A DNA stretch of 64,000 nucleotides from Symbiodinium kawagutii. Taxonomy: Eukaryota; Sar; Dinophyceae; Suessiales; Symbiodiniaceae. A program made the position numbers and the translations under genes. The first letter of the stretch is position 1. Every line of letters starts with the position of its first letter. The notes beneath the pieces are model-generated. The model was given only the letters and a program-made list of their open reading frames with translations. It ran no database searches and was not told the origin of the DNA. The stretch is from positions 290,733-354,732 of the forward strand of contig VSDK01012773.1 of assembly GCA_009767595.1 (NCBI GenBank), read 5' to 3'. This document shows, piece by piece, positions 35,001 through 46,800 of this stretch.

Positions 35001-36517
35001 CCTTAGCCTAGATAAGATCACCTGTGTTTCGGTACAGGTGCCAGATCTATGTTCCGAAAAGTTCCGGAAGCTTCCAAAGCTTCCGGGAGGTTGTGGTGCA
35101 GTTGTCAGACCACGGTTCCAGAAGGTTCCGGAAAGTGAAGGTTCCGGGAAGTTCCGGAACAGCTCCCAGGTCCAGGTAGTTCTGGTGTAGTTGGTAGATC
35201 ACCTTCCAGAAGGTTCTGAGCGGAAGGTTGCGGGAAGTTTCGGAGCTCGGCTCCAGGGCGCGGTAGAAGATCCGTTAGGCAAGATCGCCCCTGCTGTTGG
35301 GGATAACACCTAAGCTTATGTTCTAAATTCGATAGCTTTAAATTCGTATAATCTAAAAAAAATAGACAGAGAATTTGAGAATCGAAAGGTCGCAAGACTG
35401 CGCGCAGTCCACTGCGCTTCGTTGAGGTCGGAGAAACCTTGAATACCTTGGAGTTTGCCTCCCGTGCCATGCGTGTGGAGGCGTTCACAGCGAGATCTGC
35501 CCGTGATTTCGTGCTTCAAATTCTTCAAATTGGCAGATCTGTGCCAATAATTTTGTGGAAGAAGCCAAGCTGGCTATTGGAACAATCCTATTGAGACCAT
35601 AGTGATTTTGTGCTTCACAGGACCGAGCAGCACTTCATTTTCAGGGCTTGTTCAGACGGAGTGTAGCCATGTCCATGGCAGGTGGATGCCAAGGTGAACA
35701 CTGCACTGGTGGAAGTCAGTGCCAAGGCAAGGGCGTAACGACTCAGACGTGGCACATTCTGGCACCGAAGCTCCTACCCGGTGCAGTTTCAAGACCCGGG
35801 GCAGTAGATCAGATAGGTGTTTGTCAGTGGATGCTGATATGACTTATACCTTGATTGTTGGTAGGCTACGTTACATGGCCAATCTATCTTGTATCCGAAT
35901 CTATCTCGGAATCTCCCCTTACAGAGAGCCATCAACATAGCACCATTTTTCACCTGCAGCTGAGCGATTTGTCCGTTGATCAGAACCTCCTGGCGGATCT
36001 GAATCCGGAAGCGCACGAATTTGGGAAGAAAGTCATGGCGGACAAAAAGGAGATCGAGGCACCTGGAGATTCTCGAAATGTTTTTGTTCAGCGATTTTCC
36101 GAAACCTGTTCACTTAAAATGTTTTTTCACTTAATATTTTTCACTTCAAAACTTTTTCACTTCAAATGTTTCCATCTTCCAACGAGGCCCTGCGGAAGCA
36201 GTCTGCTGAAGCGGCTGAGCAGGCGAAGAAAGAAGCTGAGCGACGTGAGAAGGTGCGACACAGCGCATGGCATGCCACGTGATGACACAAAACGTTGGAC
36301 GGTTCACTGTATACCGAAACGCATTTGAAAACGTTTTGATTACATGTCATGTTTGTTTACATAATTTGTTGTTATTATGTTGACATTTTCAATCGGAAAC
36401 GTTATTCAGTGCACGGAGGCAGTACAAGAAGCTGAGGGTCACGTGAAGAAGTTACAGCAGGCGAAGCGAAGTGGGGATCAGTCGCTTGTTGACAGCTTCC
36501 TGCGGGCCCTCGGGACT
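29088..36517 (+). CDS. kinesin, N-terminal motor with coiled-coil tail
   Basis: ATP-driven microtubule motor. ATG at 29088. Phase-checked exons: 29088-29157, 29247-~29330, 29741-29845, 31135-31191, 31806-31866, 31951-32005, 32437-~32524, 32867-32923, 33334-33437, 33828-33862, 34089-34162, 34541-34606, 34848-34920, 35427-35489, 35537-~35582. Motor motifs in order: VQVWARVRPP, FAFDGVFAES, GINGTILAYGQTGSGK (P-loop), VYNEQVDDLLNP, ASSRSHAIF (switch I), LNVVDLAGSE (switch II), NINRSLLAFGNVVSALA, HVPLRDSKLT, GGNCRTALLVCVNP, ETLNTLEFASRA. Tail exons (~35681-35725, 35960-36058, 36187-36252, 36419-~36517) are charged heptad-like helix. Two short motor exons are not located: the piece before the P-loop exon and the piece after it (29846-31134 and 31192-31805). 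Donors include GC (31192, 31867, 32006, 33438, 33863, 35490) and GA (34163, 34607). A 26-nt leader follows an AG at 29061, a possible trans-splice site. Subfamily not assigned. Confidence 0.93.
30430..30975 (-). other. 181-codon antisense ORF in kinesin intron (doubtful)
   Basis: The longest non-repeat antisense frame in the window, lying in the intron before the P-loop exon. Its C-terminal half has ordinary protein-like composition (HATIQRLVEDVVEDVFYQF) but no recognised motif. One chance frame of this length in 64 kb of six-frame space is not surprising. Could be a gene fragment or nothing. Confidence 0.2.
35051..35252. repeat. GGTTCCGGAA-type repeat in kinesin intron
   Basis: Many imperfect copies of AAGGTTCCGGAAGTTCC with the palindromic core TTCCGGAA, in the intron between the exons ending at 34920 and starting at 35427. 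The Pro/Gly/Thr-rich antisense frame across it is a repeat artefact. Confidence 0.75.
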
Positions 36518-37299
36518 GTCCAGTGTCCAGTGTACTTTCGAAATGCCTTCCTGGAGATGTGCTTGATCTCGCTGTTGAAAATTCCTTCAGTTCAGGGTGC
36601 TTGAATTTGTTCTGCCAGCCATTGCCAGTCAAAATCTCCTGACTGAAGGTTGCACATGTGCCAGAAGATTTCAGGAAGCTCATTCTACCAGTAAGCTGTT
36701 GTTGCTCGAATGAAAAGAGGAAGAACAGCAGCCAAAATCCATTTCGAACACTCAATCACAGACTCGAAGTTTCCACAAGTCTTCTGCATGAAACTAAGTC
36801 ATTCCCAATTTCTGGGGAACTGAAACCAACGGAGCGACTGCAACAGATATCGTTCAGACGTACCGTGACCGATCTCCCTGTACCTTCACCATGCCGCTGG
36901 AAGTGCTATCAGCGCCGGCAAATCCAGTCGTGCAGCTGGGCAGCATGAGGGACACTGCATCATTCTGGGGTCATATTCTGTAGTAGGAACCATGAATTAT
37001 TTCTCGTCGACCACTATGATCGACATCAACCAGGATTAAGAATCATCGATCAAGTTCATAAGCCACTAAGTAGCTTGCGAATGAGCCAAAAACTGACATC
37101 AGCTTGCCTTTTTAAGCACGAAGCCTCTCCACCGCATCCAGAAGGATGCTGCCAGAGATAAAGATGGTGATTTGGGGATGGTGACTTAAGCACCTTCATG
37201 GCTACCCATCGCTGGTCATGGCTGGTTCCCACATTATTAGCCCTGGTTAACCAGCAAGATAGCTGTACTGACTGGCAAGAGCCAGGACTGGCCAAGACA

Positions 37300-38550
37300 G
37301 ATGTGAAATCCTGTAAGTATCCATAGTAAAATCATTCATCACCATAAACCAGTGCCAAGAATGGTTCCTGTTTGTAACATTTTTTCAAAACTCAAGTCAT
37401 TCATCAACCGTTATCACTTGTAGCCATGCCCTTCTACGATTCGTGTAACTATTGTCAGCCGTTAAGACTACCAAATACTCTGTTCAAACCACTATTGATT
37501 ATTACAACAAACAACCCTGGCCAAAGCTACGTCCTGTTATTTCACCACGCGAAAAAATATTGATCATTGACTAGTACTGCAACAGGTTAGTATCTTGCTA
37601 TTGGTTCGCAAATTGTTACTGTATCCATTAGTTACTGTGAGCTATTGTATTGGTGAGCGTTGATTATTGACCAGCACTAACGATAATATAGACCGTTGTT
37701 GGTATTGCTATTACTATTCTTACTTAACCATAGTGTTATGCCCCTGGACAAAGTACGATAATACAAATCATACTAACGGTTCAGTTTGATCATGTCCCAT
37801 CACATTCACCAGTATTGGAGGCCATTCTTGAAAATCATAGATCATACTTACTGGGCTATCATTGTGAACAAGCGCGTAATATTTGCATCCAGTAGTACGA
37901 GTCGTCCTTATGACTACTGATAAGTAATTTCTCTTGATCATTATAGATGAAGTATGTCAAGCGTGATCATTCACCACTGCTGACATTTATGCCTGGAGAT
38001 AATCATAGCAATTACGCAGTGATGATATGATTGGCGTCACTATTAATAGTTAACGGTTGCTTGCTTAGTCAATGAAATTATTACTGTTAGCACAATGCTC
38101 CTCAGTATTGATCATTATATCATTGTTACAATATAGTACGATTACATGACTATCGCTATGGTTAATCACCATTCATCTTACTATTGATCTCTTGTGCAAC
38201 TATTACAATGCACTATTGCAATCATTAATTGATATATAGTGATCAGTTTTATATCATATTCTCAGTCCTATTGTAATATTTCAAAGTGTAATGAGTATTA
38301 TGAATTACTATTGTATGACACAATTATATATTCAAAATTATTCAAATGACTGTTTCTTATTGTTATTGATGTATCATTATTGTTTTATATTAGAAAAATC
38401 CAATATTGAAAAAGATATTGTCATTATAGTTAATATAAATTACTCTTGTTATTGACAGTTATTTGTTATCATGACAATATTACTATATTTTTTCATTAAA
38501 TAATGACAATTATTTGTTTTCATATCTTGTTATTGATCAGTTCTTGACAG
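37300..38550. other. AT-rich stretch without genes
   Basis: About 1.2 kb of A/T-rich sequence with scattered TATTG, CATTAT and ATCATT motifs and frequent stops in all frames. I see no exon, RNA gene or promoter signal. Confidence 0.7.
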
Positions 38551-38704
38551 CTCAGTGCCCCAGGTGCAGCCCCGGTGAGCCCTTGGAGCTCCTTTGGACG
38601 CTGCGCTTCGACCGAGACATCCCAGCGAACGCGCAGCTGCAGCTCCAAGAGACTCGGGAGGTGCCAGGGAACATGGTGAAGTCACTAGGAACCAGAGTCA
38701 TATG

Positions 38705-39690
38705 ATAGTTACTGACTAGTTAACTATAGTCAATAGCTAATTAACTATAGTTGATGATAGCTGATTAGTTTTTGACTATAGTTGATGAATGGTAATTAAT
38801 AGGGAACGATGGTCAACAGTGGATGGTTGATATGGTTTGGGTTCTTGATAGTTTTTGCTTGTGGTGATCATAATTAGTGCTTAATTAGTGGATTACAGTT
38901 TATTACACAGTGAAGAATTGTAATTGGCAATCATTAGTAGCTGGTATGATCAAACAGTCATTAGTTGACTGTGGGTAGTAATGGTTTGATCATAGTTAAC
39001 CACAATTGTTGATGATGAGTACTGATGGCAAATGGTTGCCAATGGTGGCTAGTAACCAGGGTTAGTGATGGTAGGTGACGATGGTCAATGGTTAACGATA
39101 TATAAATAATCTTAACACTGTTTGATGGATATGAGTAATAGAGTTAATAGTTGATGATGATTGATAGGCTTTGGCAGTGAGTGTTAATGATTCAATGATG
39201 GTTAATGATGGTGAGCAACGATGGTCAGTAGTGCTTAATGATGATGGTTGATTGTAATGACTATATAGTCATTAGCAATGTTGATGGTTGAAAATGACAG
39301 CTATGGTAAACATGGCGATTGCTGATGATTAAGAAGAAAGTACAAGCACCAGTTCATTAATGAATGGTTCTGAGTAAGTCCCAGCAACACCGGTTTGCTG
39401 TGGCTGTGATTGAGACCACTGACAATTATCACAGCAGATCAAGATAAAAGAACCACTCCTTGTCCATAAGATGTAAGGAATGACCAAGATGGATTGACGT
39501 TGCTTAATTCCAAATTCTAATGATGATTGATCATTAGTGGTCAATGTTAGTGATCGACCATAATAGTATCAAGGGCTAAAGACTAATCAGCAGTGTTGAG
39601 ATAACCAACAACAATAGTGGTTAAGAATGTTTGGTGATGAGCACAATGTGTGAGTGATCGTTGATGATTGCGGTCAATCACATTTCCAGA
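38705..39690. repeat. degenerate GTTGATGATGG/TGGTTAATGATGG repeat
   Basis: About 1 kb of imperfect TGATGGTTAATGATGGTCA motifs. It is the complementary-strand style of the repeat at 9890-10260. No coding signal. Confidence 0.7.
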
Positions 39691-40659
39691 CCCTGGTCAA
39701 CTATGGTCGATGATCCTCAATGATGTTTGATTACCGCTGACAAGCGAGCTGAGGTGCAACGTCAAGCATACCAGGGAAACATGCGGGATAGACACGGATA
39801 GACTGCGGCTCATTGCTGCTGTTTTGGGGACTCTACTTAGCACATTTGACCTTTCAATTTTGCACGAAAACCATTTTAAACCCATGCGAACCAAGCATGC
39901 GGATGTCAAATGTGCTGTCTCGGTGTACAGCGTTCTATCCAGTCGTTGCCTTTTCAATGCTTTGTGAATTCCACCTCGGACTACGCTGAAATACTGAGAG
40001 AATTCCCGCCCCACTATGTCTCACCATCCGAAAGGTTTGGTTCGTTTGGTTCTCGTGTGCAGGTTGTGGGAGTGATTCCGGATGCCGCAGGGGACTTGGA
40101 GCGTCGCATTGTCGTCATTTTCGCAGAAGAAAAGTCTCACCCAACTCCATTTTTTAGGAGTAGAAAAACGCAGAGACATTAGAATTTTCACAACAATACA
40201 AGAAACATCAGTTATATTATGACATGATTTTAAAGACATTTCTCATCATTTCTCCAACCTTCTCTATCCTTTTCTCTTACTACATATCCTTTACTTTTAT
40301 TCATTCTTTTTATATAGCTTCATTTTCTCTCAAGGCATTGTTGCTCTTGGTAGCTGTTCTGGTACCCACTAGTTTGGCTTGGCAAGGTCCCTGCAGGCTG
40401 CTGCGTGGAGTTGGGGTTGCATTTGACAGCTCCACAGTACTTGGCCACTTGTGCTGCTTGGCTCTGCACCGTTTCAGTTGCAAAAACAGCACTCTGCCGC
40501 AGATGCTGGGTGCAGCTTGGTTTTTCTTCCTAGGTGCAGAACTTTGTTCTAAGCTCTGCTGGAGAGATCTTGGGCGATCTGAGCATCATGCTGTCAATCA
40601 GGATCCTCGGCAGCTACCTTCCATCGCAGATCAACAGAACAAGACATGTACACTTTAAT

Positions 40660-40697
40660 CTGCTGGAATTTCCAGTAGCCATTTTGGTTTCCAGCAG
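40660..40697 (+). other. hairpin with spliced-leader-like core
   Basis: GTAGCCATTTTGG at 40675-40687 is identical to 13 bases of the conserved dinoflagellate spliced leader. It sits in the 20-base loop of a perfect 9-bp inverted repeat (CTGCTGGAA at 40660-40668, TTCCAGCAG at 40689-40697). The bases after the core (TTTCCAG) do not match the rest of the leader. It could be a decayed leader relict from a reinserted cDNA or chance. No snRNA-like SL gene is seen around it. Confidence 0.3.
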
Positions 40698-41894
40698 GGG
40701 CCCCAAATGCCCAAATCGTTTGCTGTGAGGGGTCGACTCTATACATAGCACATATGCTCGTTGCCATCTGGTCCCGTTCTGCAGGAATGGAGAGCCAAAG
40801 GGAGCGCCAAAGCAATGCAAGAGCAGCACGGCAGATCATGATGCGAAAGGGGCCAGAGAGGTTTGATTTAGTCAATCATTCTCACCCTGTTGGTTGGCCA
40901 TGATTACTTACAAGTCATCATAATCAGTCAAATATTTAAAACTTAAAACCAACATGTCTCAATATCACTCTAAGTATATCCATTTGTCTACATTTATCTA
41001 CTTATTTATCTACCGATTTATCCATTTATCCATATATCTCCATGTATCCATAAATCCATTTCTCCATATATTCATTTATATATGTGTCTATTTATCTAGT
41101 AGTCTATTTATTTCTCAGTATTAGTCCTAGAACAACAAGATTCCCATCGACAGCTGGTTGGCACTTTTGGCGGTGCTAAGGACCTGAAGCAGAACCTCTG
41201 GGCATCATTCCCGGAAACCACACGCGGAGGACCCGAGACTCGCTGCTGAGTTCCCAGTTGGAAGTGGAGACCCCAAGCAATTCGCATGTGCGAGTCGCAC
41301 GTTGAAATAACATATATTGTTATATAGGTATGTATACTTAGATATATATCTATATATACATATATTATTGTTTATGATATTCCTTGAATTATGTTGATAC
41401 CTACATTGTTTCATCATGTTGTTCCGCTGTTTTTGGATAACACAGCAATTGCCCAATGGGATCACAGCGAAGGTAAAAGCAAGCATGGATCGAGAATCGA
41501 TGTGGATCCATAAGACGGAGGCTGTGGTTTTTGCGCTGTCACAATGTTATATTTGTTGCCTCATTCCGACTCACTGCTTCTAAAGCACCGCTCGATGTCA
41601 TCTTGGCCACTGCAAAGCCACATATTGCTCATGTAAGCCATGCACAAGGAAAATTGTGCAGTGAAAGGTTCCAAACAATTAAGGTAAAAGGTTCTGCAGT
41701 TTTGTCAAGAATCCTGGTATGACTTAGGTCTGCCGAAAGTCACTGAAAGATTTGTCCTCCAAAAGCAAAGCCATGCGGCAGGATCTACTTCGGCAAGGCT
41801 CTAACCGATGAGGCCGTGACCAGCAATGACAGCATCAAACCGGTCGAGGTCATCACTTCAAGGCACACAGATTTCGTTGAGGCAACTGTTCCTG

Positions 41895-41938
41895 GTGTGT
41901 CCCACAGTGTGTCCCGCAGTGTGTCCCACAGCGTGTCC
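41895..41938. repeat. 12-bp tandem repeat (GTGTGTCCCACA)
   Basis: About four copies in the intron upstream of the first Fe-S exons of the oxidase. Confidence 0.85.
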
Positions 41939-42112
41939 TGTGATTCGCACTGTCCTGTGAGGTCGGAGGATGACTGGGATATCTTAGACCGACTCCAAGT
42001 GTCAGAGGAACTGCCCCAGCCTCTGAAAGAGCGCTTTGGAGCACCTGAAGAGGCGAGATCGCCGCAGTGGCATTGCTCCCGCGTTGCTAGTTCGACCACG
42101 TTCCCCTGCAAG

Positions 42113-43856
42113 GCTTCCTTGCGTTTCTGGGTCAATGGCGAGGAGAAGGCCCACTTTTTCGGGACTTTTTTCTATCCACATCCCATCTTTTCACACATTG
42201 ATCCACATCCAAAAATGCAGTGCTTGGAAAAGAACAGAAATTCTCATGGAAAATCTTCAGATTTCCTTCAAATCAGATCTTGAAATTTTCTCCCAACTTC
42301 TTTCCTTCGAACTTCTCAGGTGGTGACCTCGGGTCAATTTCCAGTGACCACCAGCCTGGCGGAATATCTGCGATATCACCTGGGCCTCACTGGGACCAAG
42401 ATCGGATGCGGAGAGGACAGCGATGTCATGCGATGTGTTTTCCTTATGAACTTTGCATATCTTTGCATCATGAAAAATTGGAAACTTCACATGGTTTGAG
42501 ATGTATTAACAGAATCATGAAAACATAATATTATGGAATTATGAACAATTGGATTTGAAATGGAAGATATATTATGTGAAAGATTTTGGTGAAGTTCTGT
42601 GGTATTTTAGTCAGACATTCCTTGGATTAAATTGGGCAGACTCTTTGGAAGACTCTTGCAGATGACAGTGGTGCAAGTGTGGATTGCACCAGGGTGGTTG
42701 TGGCGCCTGCACTGTTTTGCTCCACGCTCCTGGTGAAAAGTGGCCATTGGCCCGTCCTTGCATGGCCAATGCTTGCCTCCGACCCCTGCACTCGCTCCCC
42801 AGCAGCAACCATTGCAACACCTGTCCATTGGACGACCAATTTGCGATTGAGACTCTCTCAGAAGCCATGTCATGAGAAGTTTGTTGCCACTGAAGCTGAT
42901 ATAACCGTAGAGTCTTCAAAGATCGTGAGGCCCTTGATTTGTTCCTTCTCCAGATGAGTTGCATGTCCCACAGCTAACAGATCACTGCCGTTGGGAGCTA
43001 CACCGACTGAGGATGAATGGCTGGGAGGTGACCACCATCGAAAAAGTGGGAACTCCAAAGGCTCCCCACGCCATCCAGACAGCCTTCGTGAAGCACAGCG
43101 CCAGTCAATGCGGAGCCTGGCCTTGGAGGTGAGACCTGAGTAACCACGTTGAGTGACCCAAGTAACTTAGTAACCCAAGTAATACTCAAGAAATGCTCAA
43201 GTAATACCAAGTAATACCAAGTGACTCAGCTAGTTGCTTAGTAACCAAGTAAGATTAGTAAATACTTATTCCATTGGTTGAGTAATCAAGTAAGATTGAC
43301 CCAAATAAGTCGTTTCTCGTTACTTGTAGTAAAGACCCAACTACTTGGATTACTGAGTATCCCAAGTAAGCAGTTGAGTCACCCAAGTAAATACCCAAGT
43401 AACCTGTGCAGTTATTGCCCATCCCAAAGCTTCCATCTCCCTCTGAGGAATGTGCACCCCTGGTATGGTCATGTCCATCTACGGCCATCTTGCGAAAGGT
43501 GGCTCCAAGGAGCCTCAGGACTGACCCCAATGACCGCTTGTTGTTTTCGCCTTGTTTCCCAAGCCAACATGTTGGCCCAACAGCACCCTTCCATATGGGG
43601 ATACCAAGGTGCACACAAGGGGATCAGCACTGGGTTACACAGAAAACTGCAATCCGATCGAAAGCAGCTCTCATATCGAAAGGATAGAGAACTCAGTCGT
43701 AGAGCATAAGAAAATAGTCAATGTAGTCGTCTAACGCGACAGATTCACTAGATGAAAATTCTCCATGGCAACACTGTGAGGATTTGCAAGGCTGCATTCA
43801 AGGCAATTTGTGCCGTTGTACCGGCTACCGACCTATCCATGATGCGAGTGCCTCAG
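42113..43856 (+). CDS. oxidase: 2Fe-2S domains
   Basis: Exons 42113-42148, 42319-42415, 42693-~42801, 42981-43112, 43448-~43519 and 43752-~43856. The first cluster domain reads FWVNGEE, then SLAEYLRYHLGLTGTKIGCG, GGCGACTV and ANACLRP, supplying four cysteines. The second reads VTTIEKVG, QCG|MCTPGMVM across a GA-donor join, and GNLCRCTGYRPI, supplying the other four. The join 42415/42693 recreates GCGEGGCGACTV exactly through a GA-AG intron. Between 43130 and 43420 the intron is a degenerate ACCCAAGTAA repeat. Confidence 0.95.
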
Positions 43857-46800
43857 GATGTTCGAGGAATTCAATTTATGCCTCCCATTTTTGAAGATTG
43901 TAGCATGTGGTGTAAGTCCCAACGAGTCGTAGGTTATCAACATAGGATTGATTCAACAGGCTGACATAACTTACATGTCTTTTCTTTTCACAAGTTGACA
44001 GGCATGAATAGTTTGTTATAGTGTGTTATTTATGTATGATTTATCTATCATTTAATATGTCAATTTATTGCATCATTTATTGGATTGACAGATCAAAACT
44101 AAGGCCATGAGTGAGCCATTGAAGGTGAGCTGCGACGTGAAGGCAGGGGAAGGAGAATACGGAGATGGCTTCAGCCCTGATGGCTACCACCAAATGGGAG
44201 AAGTATTCTCTATGATGAACTGTGAATGCTATAAGAATGCTATATGAATGCTATCTTGTTATATATATATATAGTTATATGCAGTTCTATTTGTTCAACT
44301 GTTCCACTCCCTAGGTCTATTGGAATGCAGGTAATGTAGTAAGAGTGCATTCATAGGGAATACGGATCAACAACACTAAAGCAGAATCATCAAAGATATG
44401 CTACCCAGTTTGCGGTGTAGGATGCCAAGATATTTGGGACCCCATGAGTGCTTTAGGAGAACCGTTTGGGGAGGACTTCAGGCCTTGGCATCGCTCTTCC
44501 AGGTGCACCTGCAGCCAGCTATTCCCTTGGCCATGCACCGCGACGGACAGATGTGGACGCTTGGCGATTCGTCAACGAAAACACACTGAGAAACGCTGAG
44601 ATGCAGTGCAGAGCTCCCCTCCTTTCGTGCGACCCGATGCAGAGCTGGTTTTCTCATCTTCTCTCTGACGGATGAGGTTTGACTGCACCACTCTGACAGA
44701 TGTCTTCAACGTCCTCAATCAATACTCAACTGTGCCCCATCGTTTGGTTGTGGGTGACTCGACAAGTTCTGATGTCTCGCACTTGATCCTGGATTTGATT
44801 TCTGCATGCTGTTGGTCAAGCTCTGAGGCAACACAAGCACGGGAGTTGTGAAGTACTATCCATTTCATCGCAACGATGAGCCCACGGTCTTCATCAATTT
44901 GCAGAGACTCAGTCGGAGAGATCTGCAAAATTCTTCAAACTTCCAAGCAATCCTCACATCAGCAAAGAAAACCTGCTGTCAGGAAAGTTTCGGAGCTTCA
45001 TGAAATCCAACGTGCCAAGAATGCTGACGCCCTCACACTTGGTGCAGCGTGCACTTTGACCACTCTCTGCGAGGATTGCTGAGTCCAAGGGATACATGAT
45101 GCCACATGCTGTTGTAACTCTGTTTAGATGTTGCTTCCAAATATATCCAAATATTTGATCAACAAATCACATTGCGGTTGTGAGACGGTTGATTTTTGCT
45201 GGCACACTCTGTACGGTTGAGAGAATTCCCGGCAGTTTGGATGTTGTCTCGCAAGTCTTTCCAGGAATTGGAGTCTTGTGCCAAAGAGCATAGCCAACTC
45301 GCGGCGGTGGTGAAGCACTTGAAACTGGCGACTTGGAGCAACAGATTTTTCGTGCGGAAAATGGCTGGTGAGTTGTCTGTGAGTTCCAGGTGGCCCATCC
45401 ACAAGTGCGAGATGTTGGAAGTTGGGTAACTTGGTCGCTTTAGTCGCTTTGCCTTGGCTGTTGACTGCATCCCTACGATCAAATTGCAATAAGAATAAGA
45501 ATATGAGACTAGAGAAAAATACAGAATGATAGTTTAAGATTATGAATAACACATATTTTTGAGAATATTAAATATAAGCGTAGAAGAGTAGAGAATAGAG
45601 CACCGAATAGATATAGAGAAAATAGAAGAATAAAAGAGGATAAAATAGAGAAAGAAAAGCACAAACCATTGCGCCATGTTGAACCTTGCGAGGCTGGCAA
45701 TGTCATGATTGCAAAGACCCATCCAGATTTTCCCAGCGACATTTGCTTGCTGCTGAGCACGCTAAATGCAAAGCTGACCCTCATGAACGCCCAGAAACAG
45801 ACAGAGACGCTTGGACGAAGCACCTTTTCCAGTGCAGTTGTAGGCATGCTTGGAAATTGTGCAATGAGATGTGACAAGATGCAACCGTTGAATGCAAGGA
45901 AACAAAGGGTCGGTAGAGATGAAGGGTGTGTTTCACCAAGCGAAACGAGAGTGGCGAACCTCAAAACTTTTTCGTCAGGGTACCCATTCCGTTCTCATCC
46001 TTCATCATTCATCCTGTTCTCTTCGCAGGACCCCATCCATCAGCTAAGACTCTATGATTTGCCCTGCCCAGGGTGGTCGACATCATCTCGTTCTTGTCAG
46101 ATCCGAAGTTGCCACGCACGGCAACTCGAACAGAACCACAGACGGCACAAGAACTGGCGACAGATCGAGAGCATTTAATTGGAACAATTTTGATCTCTTT
46201 GCTTTCAACTTGACTAATTTGCCTTAAGTTTGAGTGCTTTGTTTTGAGTTGTTTTTCAAGAATGTCTTGATGTGCGCCTAAGTTTTCGTTGCAATTTTCA
46301 AAGATTTCAGAGCTGCGGCAGTGAGGACGAGTCGCAGATCATCCACAGTGTCACCATCCCCTTCCCAGGCAGCGACTGCGGCGCGTAGAATTGGAATTTC
46401 TTTTCCGAGAAAACCATCGCTGTACCCAGTTAGGACATTCGACGGTCAGTCAAACAGCTTGAACCAACCATTCTAGGCTTGTGTACAAGAAACAACGGCT
46501 GAAGTATCAAAAAACTAAGCTCAATGTACACCCTGAACTCTGGGTATACCAAGCAGTTGAGGCCCCAACAGCTTCCTGGACACCTTCAAGATCATGCGAC
46601 GACACATGAATCTTGCCGTAGGATGGCCACGGGTCGTTGCTGCTTTCTACCAGTTCGATGACCCGATTCTTCGACCCTCAAGTGTTGACTTCCTCAATTC
46701 TTTGGGCCTCCGGTTTGTTCATGGTACCGGTGTCAGGGGAAGCTCTCGGCACTGTTTCCTTTGCAATTTTTGAGTTGCCATGGCTTTGTGGGTTCCCATT

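Larger units (their letters stand above)
36891..41900 (+). other. unassigned exon-like blocks
   Basis: An ATG at 36891 opens a short coding-like block (MPLEVLSAPANPVVQLGSM), a possible first exon. Later blocks with AG acceptors are 38571-38670 (LELLWTLRFDRDIPANAQL), 39965-40030 (SDYAEILREFPPHYVSPSE), 40064-40130 (VVGVIPDAAGDLERRIVVIF), 40536-40628 (NFVLSSAGEILGDLSIML), 41153-41245 (GTFGGAKDLKQNLWASFPE), 41577-41632 (APLDVILATAKPHIAH) and 41780-41893 (GRIYFGKALTDEAVTSND). I recognise no family, and their phases are unchecked. They may form one separate gene or include the 5' exons of the oxidase that follows. Long stretches between them are AT-rich. Confidence 0.35.
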
